The notes: generated by a model not told the origin, from the sequence alone. A stretch of 64,000 nt of DNA from Symploca sp. SIO3C6 (GCA_010692425.1 JAAHHJ010000032.1:1-64000), one strand, 5' to 3'. Shown: positions 43,195 to 53,600, numbered from the stretch's first letter. Program-made: numbers and translations.

Positions 43195-44517
43195 TCACTT
43201 TGCTCTTTCTAATAAATAAGTAAAATCAGAGAATTTACCATTAGTCATGGTTGAATTGATGTGGCACAAAACACAACTGGAAGAAACATTAGGAACCCTC
43301 CCTTGGATATAAGTTTCCATGGTGATATTAGCCAAAAACTGAGGGGCAGGATCCCCAGCAGCTGAACGAGTTGGATTAGCTGGCCACTGAGTACTCACCA
43401 GTTGATAATATTGCCAAACTGATTGTTCATTAACTTGCCTGAGTTTCGCCTGCCATTGACTATTCAAATTCTTAGTAGCTTGATCAATAGGTATCACCCT
43501 TGTAACTTGGCTAGGCTGAGCTGGCAAATTAGGGTTCCAAGGTTTCGGTGGTGGCTGATTTTCTGGTACCTTAGATTCTCGATTAAAAAATAAAGGTTTT
43601 AAGCCACTATTTGGAGGCACTTCTAGATTATCTACATGTTCAAATGTAGACCAAACCCACTGCGGTGCAGACTTAGTTTTACGGGCAATGTGTAAACCAA
43701 CCATGCCCATCGTTTTCAGTTGACAGGATTCTTTTACAAGTGGCTCTGCTGATGCTGGAGTATAGACTAGAGCTTTTATTTTATGAAAACGACTAGCATC
43801 ATCTTGTTGTGGATCTAAAACTTTCCAGGCTGATTTAAGAATAATTGCCCCAACTTCTTGGTTATCATTATTTCCGCTAGGGAAGTTGACTTCAGCATCA
43901 AAACTATCCTGACCTTGTTTGCTATACAAGTTATTATTGAGGATGTAATCAAAAATGCGGTCATTGAAGTGGATTGCATAGCGTACATATTGACCTTGTT
44001 GATCAATCAGTGGGCCTGTATTAAACACCTGCTCATCAGCATCTAAGACTTCATTCGCCACCTTCTGGCTCATCCGAAAGACAAATTTTCGACTCGTCTT
44101 CAGGTTTTGACAAGCCCTGGGAAGCTTTCCTGTTTGTCCCCAGAATGGAGGTGTTTTGCTATCAGGCAGAAAGACTTGGTAAGCCTCTTTGTAGGCTTCC
44201 CAGACAGTGGCGTTATCTCCTTTACTACCGATTAATTCTCTAGTATTAACTGATTCATTAGGTAAAGTTGGCCAGTTTAGGGCGATAAAAGATTGCCAAG
44301 AGAAGACATCAAAATCATGCTGCCGCGTTTCTAAAGTATTAGAATTACTTAGATCAACATCATAGGGTAATTTAAAGCTTAGTAATGGACTAGCTTGTCT
44401 TGAATTAACTGTGGGCAAATTCCGGGCATAACTAAGATTGCCCTTGATACTAAAACTGAGCACAAGGATAAAACTGCTCAGGAGAACAATCAATAATAAT
44501 CTACGGGCAAAAAACAT
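43195..44517 (-). CDS. Exported haem c protein of the dehydrogenase cluster
   Basis: 440 aa. A signal peptide or anchor (LLIVLLSSFILVLSFSIKGN) precedes a large domain without a known motif (DVFSWQSFIALNWPTLPNES, SQKVANEVLDADEQVFNTGP). One haem-binding CVLCH lies near the C-terminus (415-419). It should accept electrons from the GMC dehydrogenase in the periplasm or lumen. It is the first gene of the minus-strand cluster. Unlike the usual partner with three haems, only one CxxCH is present. Confidence 0.72.
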   Translation of the reverse strand: MFFARRLLLIVLLSSFILVLSFSIKGNLSYARNLPTVNSRQASPLLSFKLPYDVDLSNSNTLETRQHDFDVFSWQSFIALNWPTLPNESVNTRELIGSKGDNATVWEAYKEAYQVFLPDSKTPPFWGQTGKLPRACQNLKTSRKFVFRMSQKVANEVLDADEQVFNTGPLIDQQGQYVRYAIHFNDRIFDYILNNNLYSKQGQDSFDAEVNFPSGNNDNQEVGAIILKSAWKVLDPQQDDASRFHKIKALVYTPASAEPLVKESCQLKTMGMVGLHIARKTKSAPQWVWSTFEHVDNLEVPPNSGLKPLFFNRESKVPENQPPPKPWNPNLPAQPSQVTRVIPIDQATKNLNSQWQAKLRQVNEQSVWQYYQLVSTQWPANPTRSAAGDPAPQFLANITMETYIQGRVPNVSSSCVLCHINSTMTNGKFSDFTYLLERAK

Positions 44518-44900
44518 AGGATATATTCCTTGTTCTAGCTATTGCTTTTTCCGAGTCAATCCTAGTACCTTTGTACTCCAAGCCAAAAATCATGCCTTCA
44601 AAACTCAAAAGGCTAATCTAATCACGTAAGTTGCTAGTTACAGTCAGAAAATATAGCTTTTTAGACAAAAGTCTCGATTTTAGTATTTCTGAATACTAGT
44701 TTCTGAGGTTTTGTAGCTACTTGGAAGTATTTCCTGATAGCTAGTAACAGTGGCTAATAAGCTTGTTGCTGATTGAGAATGGTAGCTTTATTTATGCCGT
44801 ACTGTACTAGGTTAGATTTAGTTCCTAAACTAGCTTAATTATAGGATAGTATAATTTCAATTTCATGTAAACTTGCACTTAATAATTAGTAATAAAATTG
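44518..44900. other. Intergenic region between divergent genes
   Basis: About 380 bp. TATAAT at about 44851-44856 may be the -10 box for the plus-strand gene. No ORF or strong repeat is seen. Confidence 0.4.
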
Positions 44901-45806
44901 ATGAAAACTTCCCAGTCTTTACTACAGACACTATTTTTAACTTTACTAGCTTGCTTCTGTGTGTCCCTGCCCAAGCTGTCGAGATTATCTTCTTCTGAAG
45001 CTGTAACACCTCTGGAGCCAGACATTCAATATAAATCTCATAATCTAGAGCAAAGTGTGGTTCACACAATCTTGATTCCGGCTGGGAGTAATTTTTCTCT
45101 CAGAAGTGCTATTTCTGAGGAACTCACCACCTTAGAAAGCTTTGCCCAGCAGCACCAGGCGATAGCAGTTATCAATGGGGGCTTCTTCGATCCGAACAAC
45201 CAAAAAACCACTTCCTACATTTTCCGGCAAGGGCAACTAGTTGCTGATCCTCGTCTTAACGAAGGATTGATTAATAATCCTAATAATGCCCCTTACTTAG
45301 ATAAGATACTTGATCGCACAGAATGGAGGCGTTATCACTGTGGACAAAGCCTCCGTTATGACATTGCCCTTCGCAGTGAACCGATTCCTAATGGTTGTTC
45401 CTTGGTAGATGCCTTAGGAGGCGGCCCTCGTTTATTGCCAGAATTAGGTTCGCTTGCCGAAGGTTTTGTGGATGTCTCAGAAGGTAAAGTGATTCGGGAT
45501 GCCCTTGGTAGTAATCAACCCAACGCTAGGAGTGCAGTTGGTATTACTAGTGAAGGCAATATCCTTTTAGTTGTGGCAGCCCAAAAGCCAGAAGCTCCCA
45601 CAACTAGCGGCATGTCTCTAGCAGCACTAGCCGAGTTCATGAGTAGCCAAGGAGTGGAAGAAGCAATGAATTTAGATGGAGGAAGTTCTTCTTCTGTTTA
45701 TTATCAGGGTAGAACTGTTTACGGGAAAGTTGACAAGCAAGGAAATAAGATTAAACGCAAAATTTTATCAGTTCTACTCGTTCAAGAAAAAATTGAAGGT
45801 TTTTAG
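44901..45806 (+). CDS. Exported phosphodiester glycosidase (NAGPA-like) protein
   Basis: 301 aa from the ATG at 44901. It has a signal peptide (LLQTLFLTLLACFCVSLPKL), then VINGGFFDPNN, a conserved core LGGGPRLLPELGSL, ARSAVGITSEGNILLVVA and AMNLDGGSSSSVYYQGRTV. These mark the DUF2233/NAGPA domain, which removes sugar phosphodiesters, often in exopolysaccharide or envelope glycan metabolism. The catalytic acid is probably the Asp in NLDGGSSS. It appears to be a single-gene unit. Confidence 0.82.
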   Translation: MKTSQSLLQTLFLTLLACFCVSLPKLSRLSSSEAVTPLEPDIQYKSHNLEQSVVHTILIPAGSNFSLRSAISEELTTLESFAQQHQAIAVINGGFFDPNNQKTTSYIFRQGQLVADPRLNEGLINNPNNAPYLDKILDRTEWRRYHCGQSLRYDIALRSEPIPNGCSLVDALGGGPRLLPELGSLAEGFVDVSEGKVIRDALGSNQPNARSAVGITSEGNILLVVAAQKPEAPTTSGMSLAALAEFMSSQGVEEAMNLDGGSSSSVYYQGRTVYGKVDKQGNKIKRKILSVLLVQEKIEGF

Positions 45807-45989
45807 GTATAAATCGCAGGATATTTCGTGTCTAAAGTTACCATATAAACTTCAATTAACTACTTTGTTTTGCTGTAACTTTACTTATCCTCTTGAATCT
45901 TAACTTCTTCTACCTTGGCCTGAGAGTACTTTTCCAGGATATTTAGAAGCATATAGTCAAATTATTCTAAATTATCAGGTGAGTGTCTT

Positions 45990-46946
45990 ATGCATGCTAC
46001 AATTCTGCGCTGGTTTCGGTTAACTTTAAGGCTACAAGGTTCAGTGATTCCCTCAATTATCAATCGGGTAATTTGGTGTGGTTTATTCGGTGCATTGATT
46101 TCTGCAGCACACTCCTTTGGCTTACCCATGTCACAGCCAGTTTTTGGAGTTGTTATTCCCAGTATTGTTTTAGGTTTATTGTTAGTTTTTCGCACCAATA
46201 CAGCCTATGACCGTTTCTGGGAAGGTCGTAAATGTTGGGGAAATTTAGTAAATCATACTCGCAATTTGGCATGGCAAATCTGGGTAGCAGTGGCGGAACT
46301 TGAACCAGGCGATCGAGTTCAAAAAATTGCTGCTCTACGCCTGTTAGTAGCTTTTGCAGTTGCTACAAAATTGCATTTGAGGTCAGAGCCTGTCAATAGT
46401 GAGTTAAAGGATTTAGTCTCTGATCCTGAGTATTTGAAATTACAGAAAATGAATCATCCACCCTTAGAGATTGCCTTATCCCTGGGAGATTATTTACAAC
46501 AGCAATCTCATCGTCAAGCCCTAAATACCTATCAGCTGACTACACTCCAAGGTGTACTCAACAAAATGGTAGATAGTTTAGGTGGTTGTGAGCGCATTTT
46601 AAAAACTCCTATACCCTTGGCTTATGCTATTCATCTCAAGCAGCTATTGCTATTGTATTGTTTGTTCTTGCCATTTCAACTGGTTGGAGAACTAGACTGG
46701 TTAACTGGACCGGTTGTAGCTTTAATTAGTTTTACTTTATTTGGGATAGAAGAAATTGGTCTCGAAATTGAAGATCCTTTTGGTCACGATCCCAACGACT
46801 TGCCACTGGATGCAATTTGTGCAACGATGCGGCGCAATATTGAAGATTTAATTAAGTTCAGACCTAGTGTAGAGTTTTACCCCAACAATTCAAATCATTT
46901 GGAATCCTTACTTGCTAATTCCCCGGATTTAGAGGTAGGAAGGTAA
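45990..46946 (+). CDS. Bestrophin-family anion channel
   Basis: 318 aa. RLTLRLQGSVIPSIINRVIW, LPMSQPVFGVVIPSIVLGLL, LVFRTNTAYDRFWEGRKCWG and LVNHTRNLAWQIWVA match the bacterial bestrophin/UPF0187 family, which forms pentameric chloride or bicarbonate channels. Several hydrophobic helices are present. In cyanobacteria such channels may help regulate the thylakoid proton motive force or bicarbonate supply. The short non-coding stretch before it has no repeats. Pyrimidine- and purine-rich runs follow its stop. Confidence 0.85.
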   Translation: MHATILRWFRLTLRLQGSVIPSIINRVIWCGLFGALISAAHSFGLPMSQPVFGVVIPSIVLGLLLVFRTNTAYDRFWEGRKCWGNLVNHTRNLAWQIWVAVAELEPGDRVQKIAALRLLVAFAVATKLHLRSEPVNSELKDLVSDPEYLKLQKMNHPPLEIALSLGDYLQQQSHRQALNTYQLTTLQGVLNKMVDSLGGCERILKTPIPLAYAIHLKQLLLLYCLFLPFQLVGELDWLTGPVVALISFTLFGIEEIGLEIEDPFGHDPNDLPLDAICATMRRNIEDLIKFRPSVEFYPNNSNHLESLLANSPDLEVGR

Positions 46947-47023
46947 GAGAGGGGGAGATGGGGGGATGGGGAGATTTTTTTATACGGATTCTTCTGACAC
47001 TTCCCACACCTCCTACACTCCCC

Positions 47024-47153
47024 TAAGTACCTGCGACATTGATATGCGACGTTGATAAAGGTTACTGGTTGAGGCAGGGTGTAGGGTGTAAGGGAAATCC
47101 GGGCGATTTCATAATTGTTTACACAGTTGCTTTTATTTATGTCCGACTACTTA
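47024..47153 (+). mobile_element. Putative MITE, copy C
   Basis: TA at 47024-47025 and 47152-47153. It starts TAAGTACCTGCGACATTGAT, has a small internal duplication (GATATGCGACGTTGATAAAG), then GGTGTAGGGTGTAAGG, and ends GTCCGACTACTTA. It lies 47 bp before the next gene and could supply part of its leader. Confidence 0.7.
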
Positions 47154-47199
47154 TCCTTCTTTATCCTGACTACTTCCTTTCCGGTTAAGAAAATAACTT

Positions 47200-48135
47200 A
47201 TGCAGTATCTCACTGGTTTTAAGGACATTCAAGCAGTCATCAGTAAATACAGTCAAACCAAGATTCTATGGATTGATACAGAAATTGCTGACTACCAAAC
47301 TAGCAAGCCGAGATTATCCTTAATTCAAGTCTTGGACAAACCTACACAGATGGGTATCGATGCTGCTGAGACTGAAAGAGTCTCAATTTTAGATGTCTTA
47401 GAGAAATCAGAAATTATAGATGAATTTATTGAAAAAATTATCTTTAACCCTGATATTGAAAAGGTTTTTCATAATGCTAGTTATGACCTGAGATTTTTAG
47501 GTAATCGCCAAGCTCAAAATGTCAGTTGTACCTTGGAGATGGCAAAAAGCATTCCCTACTATCTACTACCAGTGCCAAATTTTAAACTAGAAACTTTGGC
47601 AGAACAACTTTGTCATCTATCAGCGGTGGATAAGACACAACAAGGTAGTGATTGGGGAATACGTCCTTTAAGTAGAAAACAACTGCATTACGCCAAAATG
47701 GATCCTGTTTATCTGGCTAGGGTGCATCATCGGCTTCTACAACTAAAACAGTTGGCAAATCCTGATCCAGTTAAAGAAGATTTGAGTGCTTTGATGATTA
47801 GGTATCGGCAACTAGAGCATCAATGGAAGCAAATAGATACAGAAATTAACCATATCAAAAATAGAATTAAGGCAGCAATGGCAGCCCAAGAAGTATCAGA
47901 AACAGCAGGTTTCAAGCTGTCAAGTTCAAAGCGCACCACCAAAAAAGCCGCATTTGAGCAGTTGGCAAAGTTGACGCAAACATTGGGAATTGAATTAGAT
48001 TTGCCTGTAACTTTGACAAAAGCAGTTCAAAAACAACTGGGAGAGGCAATCGAACAACTATCACTGGAAGAGGAAGTCAGCACAAACTGGCGACTATCGA
48101 TTCAAGAGCTTGAAGATGAAGACTTACCATTTTAG
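47200..48135 (+). CDS. RNase D-like 3'-5' exonuclease
   Basis: 311 aa. The DEDDy site is complete: ILWIDTEIADYQTSKPRLSL (Asp, Glu), KVFHNASYDLRFLGN (Asp) and LHYAKMDPVYLARVHHRLL (Tyr, Asp). The C-terminal third has a charged helical region (YRQLEHQWKQIDTEINHIKN) and no clear HRDC domain. It probably trims RNA 3' ends; a DNA substrate is possible. MITE copy C lies just upstream. Confidence 0.85.
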   Translation: MQYLTGFKDIQAVISKYSQTKILWIDTEIADYQTSKPRLSLIQVLDKPTQMGIDAAETERVSILDVLEKSEIIDEFIEKIIFNPDIEKVFHNASYDLRFLGNRQAQNVSCTLEMAKSIPYYLLPVPNFKLETLAEQLCHLSAVDKTQQGSDWGIRPLSRKQLHYAKMDPVYLARVHHRLLQLKQLANPDPVKEDLSALMIRYRQLEHQWKQIDTEINHIKNRIKAAMAAQEVSETAGFKLSSSKRTTKKAAFEQLAKLTQTLGIELDLPVTLTKAVQKQLGEAIEQLSLEEEVSTNWRLSIQELEDEDLPF

Positions 48136-48201
48136 TGATTTTATTGGGGAATAGATAGTATTGCTGATAGTGAAGTGAGATGGGATTAGCCTGAAGGGCT
48201 A

Positions 48202-48213
48202 GCGCGTAGCGCT
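48202..48213. repeat. GC palindromic element (reverse of 33039 copy)
   Basis: GCGCGTAGCGCT in the gap before the hydrolase gene. Confidence 0.6.
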
Positions 48214-48351
48214 CGATTCTACTTCTAGACTAAACTTCTAGAGTACAGTTGAAGATCTTCTGCGCCACACCATTTATTGGTAGTGTGCTATAGCGTTGCT
48301 CCTAGAGTAGGAGGCACTTCTATAATTCCTAGTGACATCCCAGTTAAATTC

Positions 48352-49536
48352 ATGACTACTAACCTAGAGACTCCCACAATTCCTACTGCTGAGCAAATTA
48401 ACCAAACCAAACAAGCGATTGACGGTTATATCGGCAGTCTTTTTAATCACCCAGATCGACGCATAGGAGCTTTTCCTTACTACAAATTTCACGAACCGGG
48501 AGAAGCAATTCGTGGTACTATTATGCTATTCCATGGTTTCTCTGGCAAACCTCACCAGCTGTGGCGTTTAGCAGACTACCTGTTTAATAACGGCTTCAAT
48601 TTTTACCAAGTCACTCTGGTTGGTCATTCCTTGATTCCACCGGACAAGTATTGGCCGCAAATCGACCTCAAGTCAGAATACATTGATCCGATGCGGAAAA
48701 AGGTAAGAAAAGACCAAGTCCTGCAAAAGTTTATTTCCAATATAACTAGTAGCGATACAGGTGTAACTCAGGAACTAAAACCCTTTCAGAGAGTAGCTTT
48801 GCTCAGCCGTCTGTTGATAATTGAGCCCCGTTTATTGGATATGAAAGCAGCAATTGAGCGAGATGATGATCCTGACTTTGATCGTTATTATATCTCTTCT
48901 CACTTAAATTACCTCTACGATGCCCGAGAACGCCTCAATGAATTGGCAGCCATGCCTGGACCAATCTACACAGCTGGCCTATCTGTAGGAGGAGCAGCCG
49001 CCCTAGCTCTAGCAGCAGATAGACCTGACCGAGTAAAAAAAGTAGTTGCCTATGCTCCCCTGCTAAGAGTTTACGACGAAACCAAGAGAAAATACGTCAA
49101 TTTAGCTGGACCACTAGACATCAAGGAATTTAGCTGGGAGCAAGGCTTGAGTTTTCCAGTAGGCTGCTTTACTGCTGTTGATCGTTTTGGTTCGGTCGTC
49201 TCCAGTGCTGATAGTATCAAAGTTTTGCAAAATATTCCCACCTTTTTTGTCCTCACTGAAAATGAGGACGCTGCTGATACGAAATTTAGTGAACAAACCT
49301 ATAAAAACATGGGTGGTGAAACCAAAGGGCATTGCTGCTATATCTATCCTGAAAGTGATTTAGTACCTCATCCTCTGGCAGATCCTGAGACTGTTAGTCA
49401 AGGTATGACTAACCAATTTTGGCAGAGTTTATATCAGGAAACCTTCCGTTTTCTCACCACTGGCAAGGTTGAGTACAGTAATATGAGCAATTTGGATCAA
49501 AGTACTGATTTACCAACTGTGCCACAGATGCAATAA
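48352..49536 (+). CDS. Alpha/beta hydrolase
   Basis: 394 aa from the ATG at 48352; the TTG at 48277 lies in sequence with no coding look. IMLFHGFSGKPHQLW gives the oxyanion region, YTAGLSVGGAAALALAADRP the nucleophile Ser (GLSVG), FVLTENEDAADTKF the likely acid Asp, and LVPHPLADP the likely catalytic His. The family resembles lysophospholipase or lipase-like hydrolases, but the substrate is not known. The segment at 49393-49422 recurs at 49973-50002. No signal peptide is seen. Confidence 0.75.
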   Translation: MTTNLETPTIPTAEQINQTKQAIDGYIGSLFNHPDRRIGAFPYYKFHEPGEAIRGTIMLFHGFSGKPHQLWRLADYLFNNGFNFYQVTLVGHSLIPPDKYWPQIDLKSEYIDPMRKKVRKDQVLQKFISNITSSDTGVTQELKPFQRVALLSRLLIIEPRLLDMKAAIERDDDPDFDRYYISSHLNYLYDARERLNELAAMPGPIYTAGLSVGGAAALALAADRPDRVKKVVAYAPLLRVYDETKRKYVNLAGPLDIKEFSWEQGLSFPVGCFTAVDRFGSVVSSADSIKVLQNIPTFFVLTENEDAADTKFSEQTYKNMGGETKGHCCYIYPESDLVPHPLADPETVSQGMTNQFWQSLYQETFRFLTTGKVEYSNMSNLDQSTDLPTVPQMQ

Positions 49537-49590
49537 ATCAGAACAGCCAAGTATAACAAAAAAACGAAAATTGCATCTGACTAAAGTGAT

Positions 49591-49614
49591 AGTGGCAAGC
49601 TATGTCTTGCCACT
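49591..49614. terminator. Hairpin after the hydrolase gene
   Basis: AGTGGCAAG (49591-49599) pairs perfectly with CTTGCCACT (49606-49614), without a T run. A related hairpin is at 50114-50133. Confidence 0.45.
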
Positions 49615-49832
49615 AACCAAAATATAGTTTAGATATTAATTGATTCTTAATAATTACCTTAATTAAAGGCAATATTAGTGTTGTTGGACAATAAAACAAA
49701 AAGCAATAAGTTTTACTTATTTAGAGAATGAATACAAAGTAACTTTTTTATTGTTAAGATTAGCGAGGCGTAAGACGATAGTGATTGTTTAAACGCAATT
49801 TGAACTTTGCTGCTAATCTGAAGGATATTACC

Positions 49833-49988
49833 ATGAAAGTTTTCAAAGTTTTGCGAGTTTCTGTGACTAAGATTAGTGAGTCTCCTCTCAAGCTCAGTAT
49901 TCAAGCAGAGGGACTTACTGCAACTTCCGGCTGGACAAATCCTCGGTTAGACAACTCAGCAGTTCCTGGGTTGTTAGTCAAAGTATGA
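49833..49988 (+). CDS. Small protein, 51 aa, perhaps truncated
   Basis: The ATG at 49833 has AAGGAT before it. The product reads MKVFKVLRVSVTKISESPLK, then LSIQAEGLTATSGWTNPRLD. The VTKI-ESPLKL-I-A-G pattern followed by GW-NP-L resembles a family of small beta proteins that usually continue for another 30-50 residues. Here the last residues (LVKV) are encoded by a segment shared with the hydrolase gene at 49393, which suggests recombination cut the gene short. The function is unknown. Confidence 0.5.
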   Translation: MKVFKVLRVSVTKISESPLKLSIQAEGLTATSGWTNPRLDNSAVPGLLVKV

Positions 49989-50364
49989 CTAACCAATTCT
50001 GGTATATTTACCTCTCCTCTGCGTTAAAACGACGAAGATTAAAGCGACTGTTCCAGAGCGCATTAATTCAGTTAACAAGAGTAACAAAAAATTGAATCTC
50101 TATGATGTTGTGATAGCAAGACATATCTTGCTAATACTCAAAATAAAATCTGAACAATAACAAATATTAACTCAAAAAGCAATATTTAAGGTTAAAAAAA
50201 ACTTATGTGCACTTTTCAGATATATAATTTTTTGTGATCACAAAAAAAACACAAACTAAAGCTTGTATTGTAATGTGATTATTAGCGAGATTACGTGCGA
50301 TTGTTGCTTTAAAAACAATTGGTATTTGCCACTCCCCTAAGCACTTCTAACCAGGAGAAAAACA
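49989..50364. other. Intergenic region with a hairpin element
   Basis: About 375 bp. A copy of the hydrolase segment ends at 50002, and a hairpin lies at 50114-50133. The rest is AT-rich leader sequence for the next gene. No ORF is seen. Confidence 0.45.
50114..50133. repeat. Hairpin related to 49591-49614
   Basis: TAGCAAG pairs with CTTGCTA around ACATAT. Downstream words (CTCAAAATA, AAAAGCAATA) also recur after the first hairpin. Confidence 0.4.
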
Positions 50365-50598
50365 ATGTATTCCGATACGAGATGGTATCAACTGCTCCAA
50401 TCTGAAAATCCCAACTACTTGGAAGTAGTCAAAGCTTACGAGGAGTATTTCAAAACACATGAGCTTGTTAAAAGCCCTGAAATTAGGGAGTACAAAAATT
50501 GGCTGAAAGCTGTAGGCACAAACTTCGACGCCCAAGGAAATTTACTGACTTCACAAAGCTATAAAGATGACCTTGCCATTCTAGAACGAGAGCAATAA
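50365..50598 (+). CDS. Small partner protein of the beta-propeller gene, 77 aa
   Basis: AGGAGAAAAACA precedes the ATG. The sequence has NPNYLEVVKAYEEYFKTHEL and EIREYKNWLKAVG, a helical pattern (N-x-x-EV-x-x-AY-x-x-Y, later Y-x-x-W) that I recall at the N-terminus of large secreted sortilin-repeat proteins in other phyla. Here it is a separate gene 65 bp before such a protein, with a nearly identical leader (AGGAGAAAACAATG). It is probably co-expressed with, and may help fold or dock, the large protein. Confidence 0.6.
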   Translation: MYSDTRWYQLLQSENPNYLEVVKAYEEYFKTHELVKSPEIREYKNWLKAVGTNFDAQGNLLTSQSYKDDLAILEREQ

Positions 50599-50663
50599 CA
50601 GAATTCTAGTCTAATCATTAAATTCACACACCTATTAACCTCACACAAGATCAGGAGAAAACA

Positions 50664-53600
50664 ATGCCTCAATGGTCATGTATAGGTCCAACTAAAGTAG
50701 ATTGGTCTGCACCTACGACAAGTCTTTATGCTACAACACAGGGAGTAATCAGAAGCGTTACCCAAGACCCAAATGACCCAAATAAAATATTTGCAGGCTC
50801 AGTATCAGCAGGGATTTGGCTCTCTCAGGATAATGGCAGTACTTGGGAATGCGTAACGAAAAATCTCTTGGTTGACCAAGTTAAAGGCATTGCGATTTGC
50901 CCCAAGAGCTCTCGAAAACCATCTGCAGCAACTGCTGATAGTCAAGAAACAGTAGGTGAAAATGGAAGAGCCTCAAATGCTATTGATGGTGACTTATCAA
51001 CCTTTTGGCATACGCAATGGTACAACCAAACTGATCCCCTACCACACCACATTGATCTTGATTTAGGCAGTCCCTTGACTATTTCAGGTCTGACATACCT
51101 CCCTAGACAAGATGGTAGTGAAAACGGACACATTAAAGACTATGAGATCTATGTTAGTAATGATGGTACTAACTGGGAGAAAAAAATCGAAGGGACTTGG
51201 ACTTACAGTACTGATAAAAAAACTGTAAATTTTGAGCCTGCCACAGCAACTCACGTGCGCCTGCAAGCTCTTTCTGAAGTCAATGACCAACCCTTTACCT
51301 CTGCAGCTGAAATTGAGGTATTGGGTTCGTTCATCATGTATGCAGCAGCTGAGGTTGGTCCAATTAAATCCACTGATGGCGGACTTACATGGAACTATCC
51401 CCAAGATGCTAATGTAAACTGGACATCAAATTACCCCAATGGTCCAGAACCGAAACAAATAATTGTGCATCCTGATAACCCCGATATTGCTATCTTTGCC
51501 TGCAATAGCGGAATCTGGAGGACAGAAAATGGAGGTCAAAACTGGATACAAGAATTCAACCGCGAAGTCTGGGACATAGAATTTCATCCTACTAACCCTG
51601 ATATTGTTTATGCAGGTGTTAGTAATGGGAATCCTTGGAATAGTCGCTGGATTGAATTCTATCGTTCTACAGATGGGGGCGCAAACTGGACAAATATAAC
51701 CAACGGTTATCCTACGCCCGTTGCTAATCATAACCTGGGCAGAATATGTATTGCTGTTACCCCTGCAGCACCAGAGCATGTTTATGTCTTTGCTGGCGGT
51801 GGGCAAAATATGGGACAGTCTAATCAGCAAGAAGGAGCAAGGTTTTTTAGATCTACTGATTCAGGGACATCGTTTACTGAAATTGATGTCCCCAATATGA
51901 TTGACTATGACACCAGTGGAAATGGTACTGGAGGCGGGCAGTATACCTGGGATATGGATCTTGCTGTATCTAACACTGATTCCAACTATCTGCTTGCAGG
52001 CGGTATAAATGTTTGGAAGTCTACAGATGGTGGTAATAACTGGAGCTATGTACCGGGCACAGGTGATCCCCAAGGAAGTAATCGGGATCATTGGTATCAC
52101 AGCGATGTTCAATCTCTAGCTATATATGACAACAAGTCTTGGATAACTAGCGACGGTGGCATTTATCTTTCAACTGATCAATGTGCCAACATTTCTAATA
52201 AAAGTTTCGGTATTGTTGCACAGGAGATTTGGGGATTTGACCAAGGTTGGAAGAGCGATATCATGGCAATTGGTATGTACCATGGTCCTATTCAAATCCG
52301 TGACGATAGTATCTACGACGGATGGTATGCAAGTACTGGTGCTGATGCCGGTACGGCAATGGTAAATAAAGGTGATGATAAGTATATTTACTGCCATCCT
52401 TGGAATGACAACAAAATCACACGATCAGACGATAAAGATACTAAGCCGATAGTTGTGGGTTTAAATGCTAGAATGCCCTCCTATATCTACCCAATTGAAA
52501 TATTCAACCACAACTATTACAACACCTTCTACACCTTAGATACAAAAGAGTCAACGGTTCAGAAGACCAAAGATAATGCTAAATCCTGGGAACTACTCAA
52601 AGATTTCGGCGGTGACAGCGACACTCCTGTCCGTATCACTACAAGTTATTCAAACGCCGATGTTGCTTATGTAATTGTTGAGTTCAATCAGATTTGGAAA
52701 ACTCGTGATGGCGGCATTAATTGGACACAAGTCACGCCAAACAGCATTGTAACTCAAAACAAGTCTTTTTCTAATTTAACCATTGACGGTGAAGACCCTA
52801 ATATCGTCTGGGTGAGCATGGGTGGTAAACAGAAAGATGTGAAAGTCATCAAAACTACAGATGGTGGTGCAACCTGGAGTGATTATTCTGGTCCTAACGA
52901 CAACTTACCTTCCTATGAAATTCATGTAATTACGCATCAGATTGGAACCAATGGAGGTGTTTACATTGGTACGGATGCAGGCCTATGGTATCGAAACAAT
53001 TCCCTCGATAGGTGGCAAAGATATAGTACTAATCTGCCTCTTGCTACTCGAGTGTACTTTATCCGTCTAAATTACGCCAAAAATAAAATTCGTATTGGTA
53101 CCCACAGGGGTTTATGGGAATGCGATTTGTATGAAGCTTCAAGAACAATTGCCAACCCAATGGCAGAGGCTAAAGAGCCAAGTATCTTAGCTCCAGTGCA
53201 ATTTGTAGATCACTCTGTAGCTAGAGAAGGAGCAACCTATCAATGGCAGTTTCCTGGCGGTAATCCCAGTTCGTCAACCGAGGAAAAGCCACAAGTCATC
53301 TACCACTCACTTGGAAATTACGACGTAACCTTAACCGTAACTGATGTAGATGGTACTACAGATACAAAAACTGTCACTGACTTCATAACTGTTAGTGTTC
53401 CATCTAATTCTCATTTGACGAGAATAAGTCCATCTACAGCAACTGCTGATAGCCAAGAAACAGTAGGTGAAAATGGAAGAACTTCAAATGCTATTGATGG
53501 CAATTCATCGACGATTTGGCATACACAATGGTACAACCAAATTGACGCCTTACCGCATTATATTGACCTGGATTTAGATGCAACATACACTGTTGTGGGT

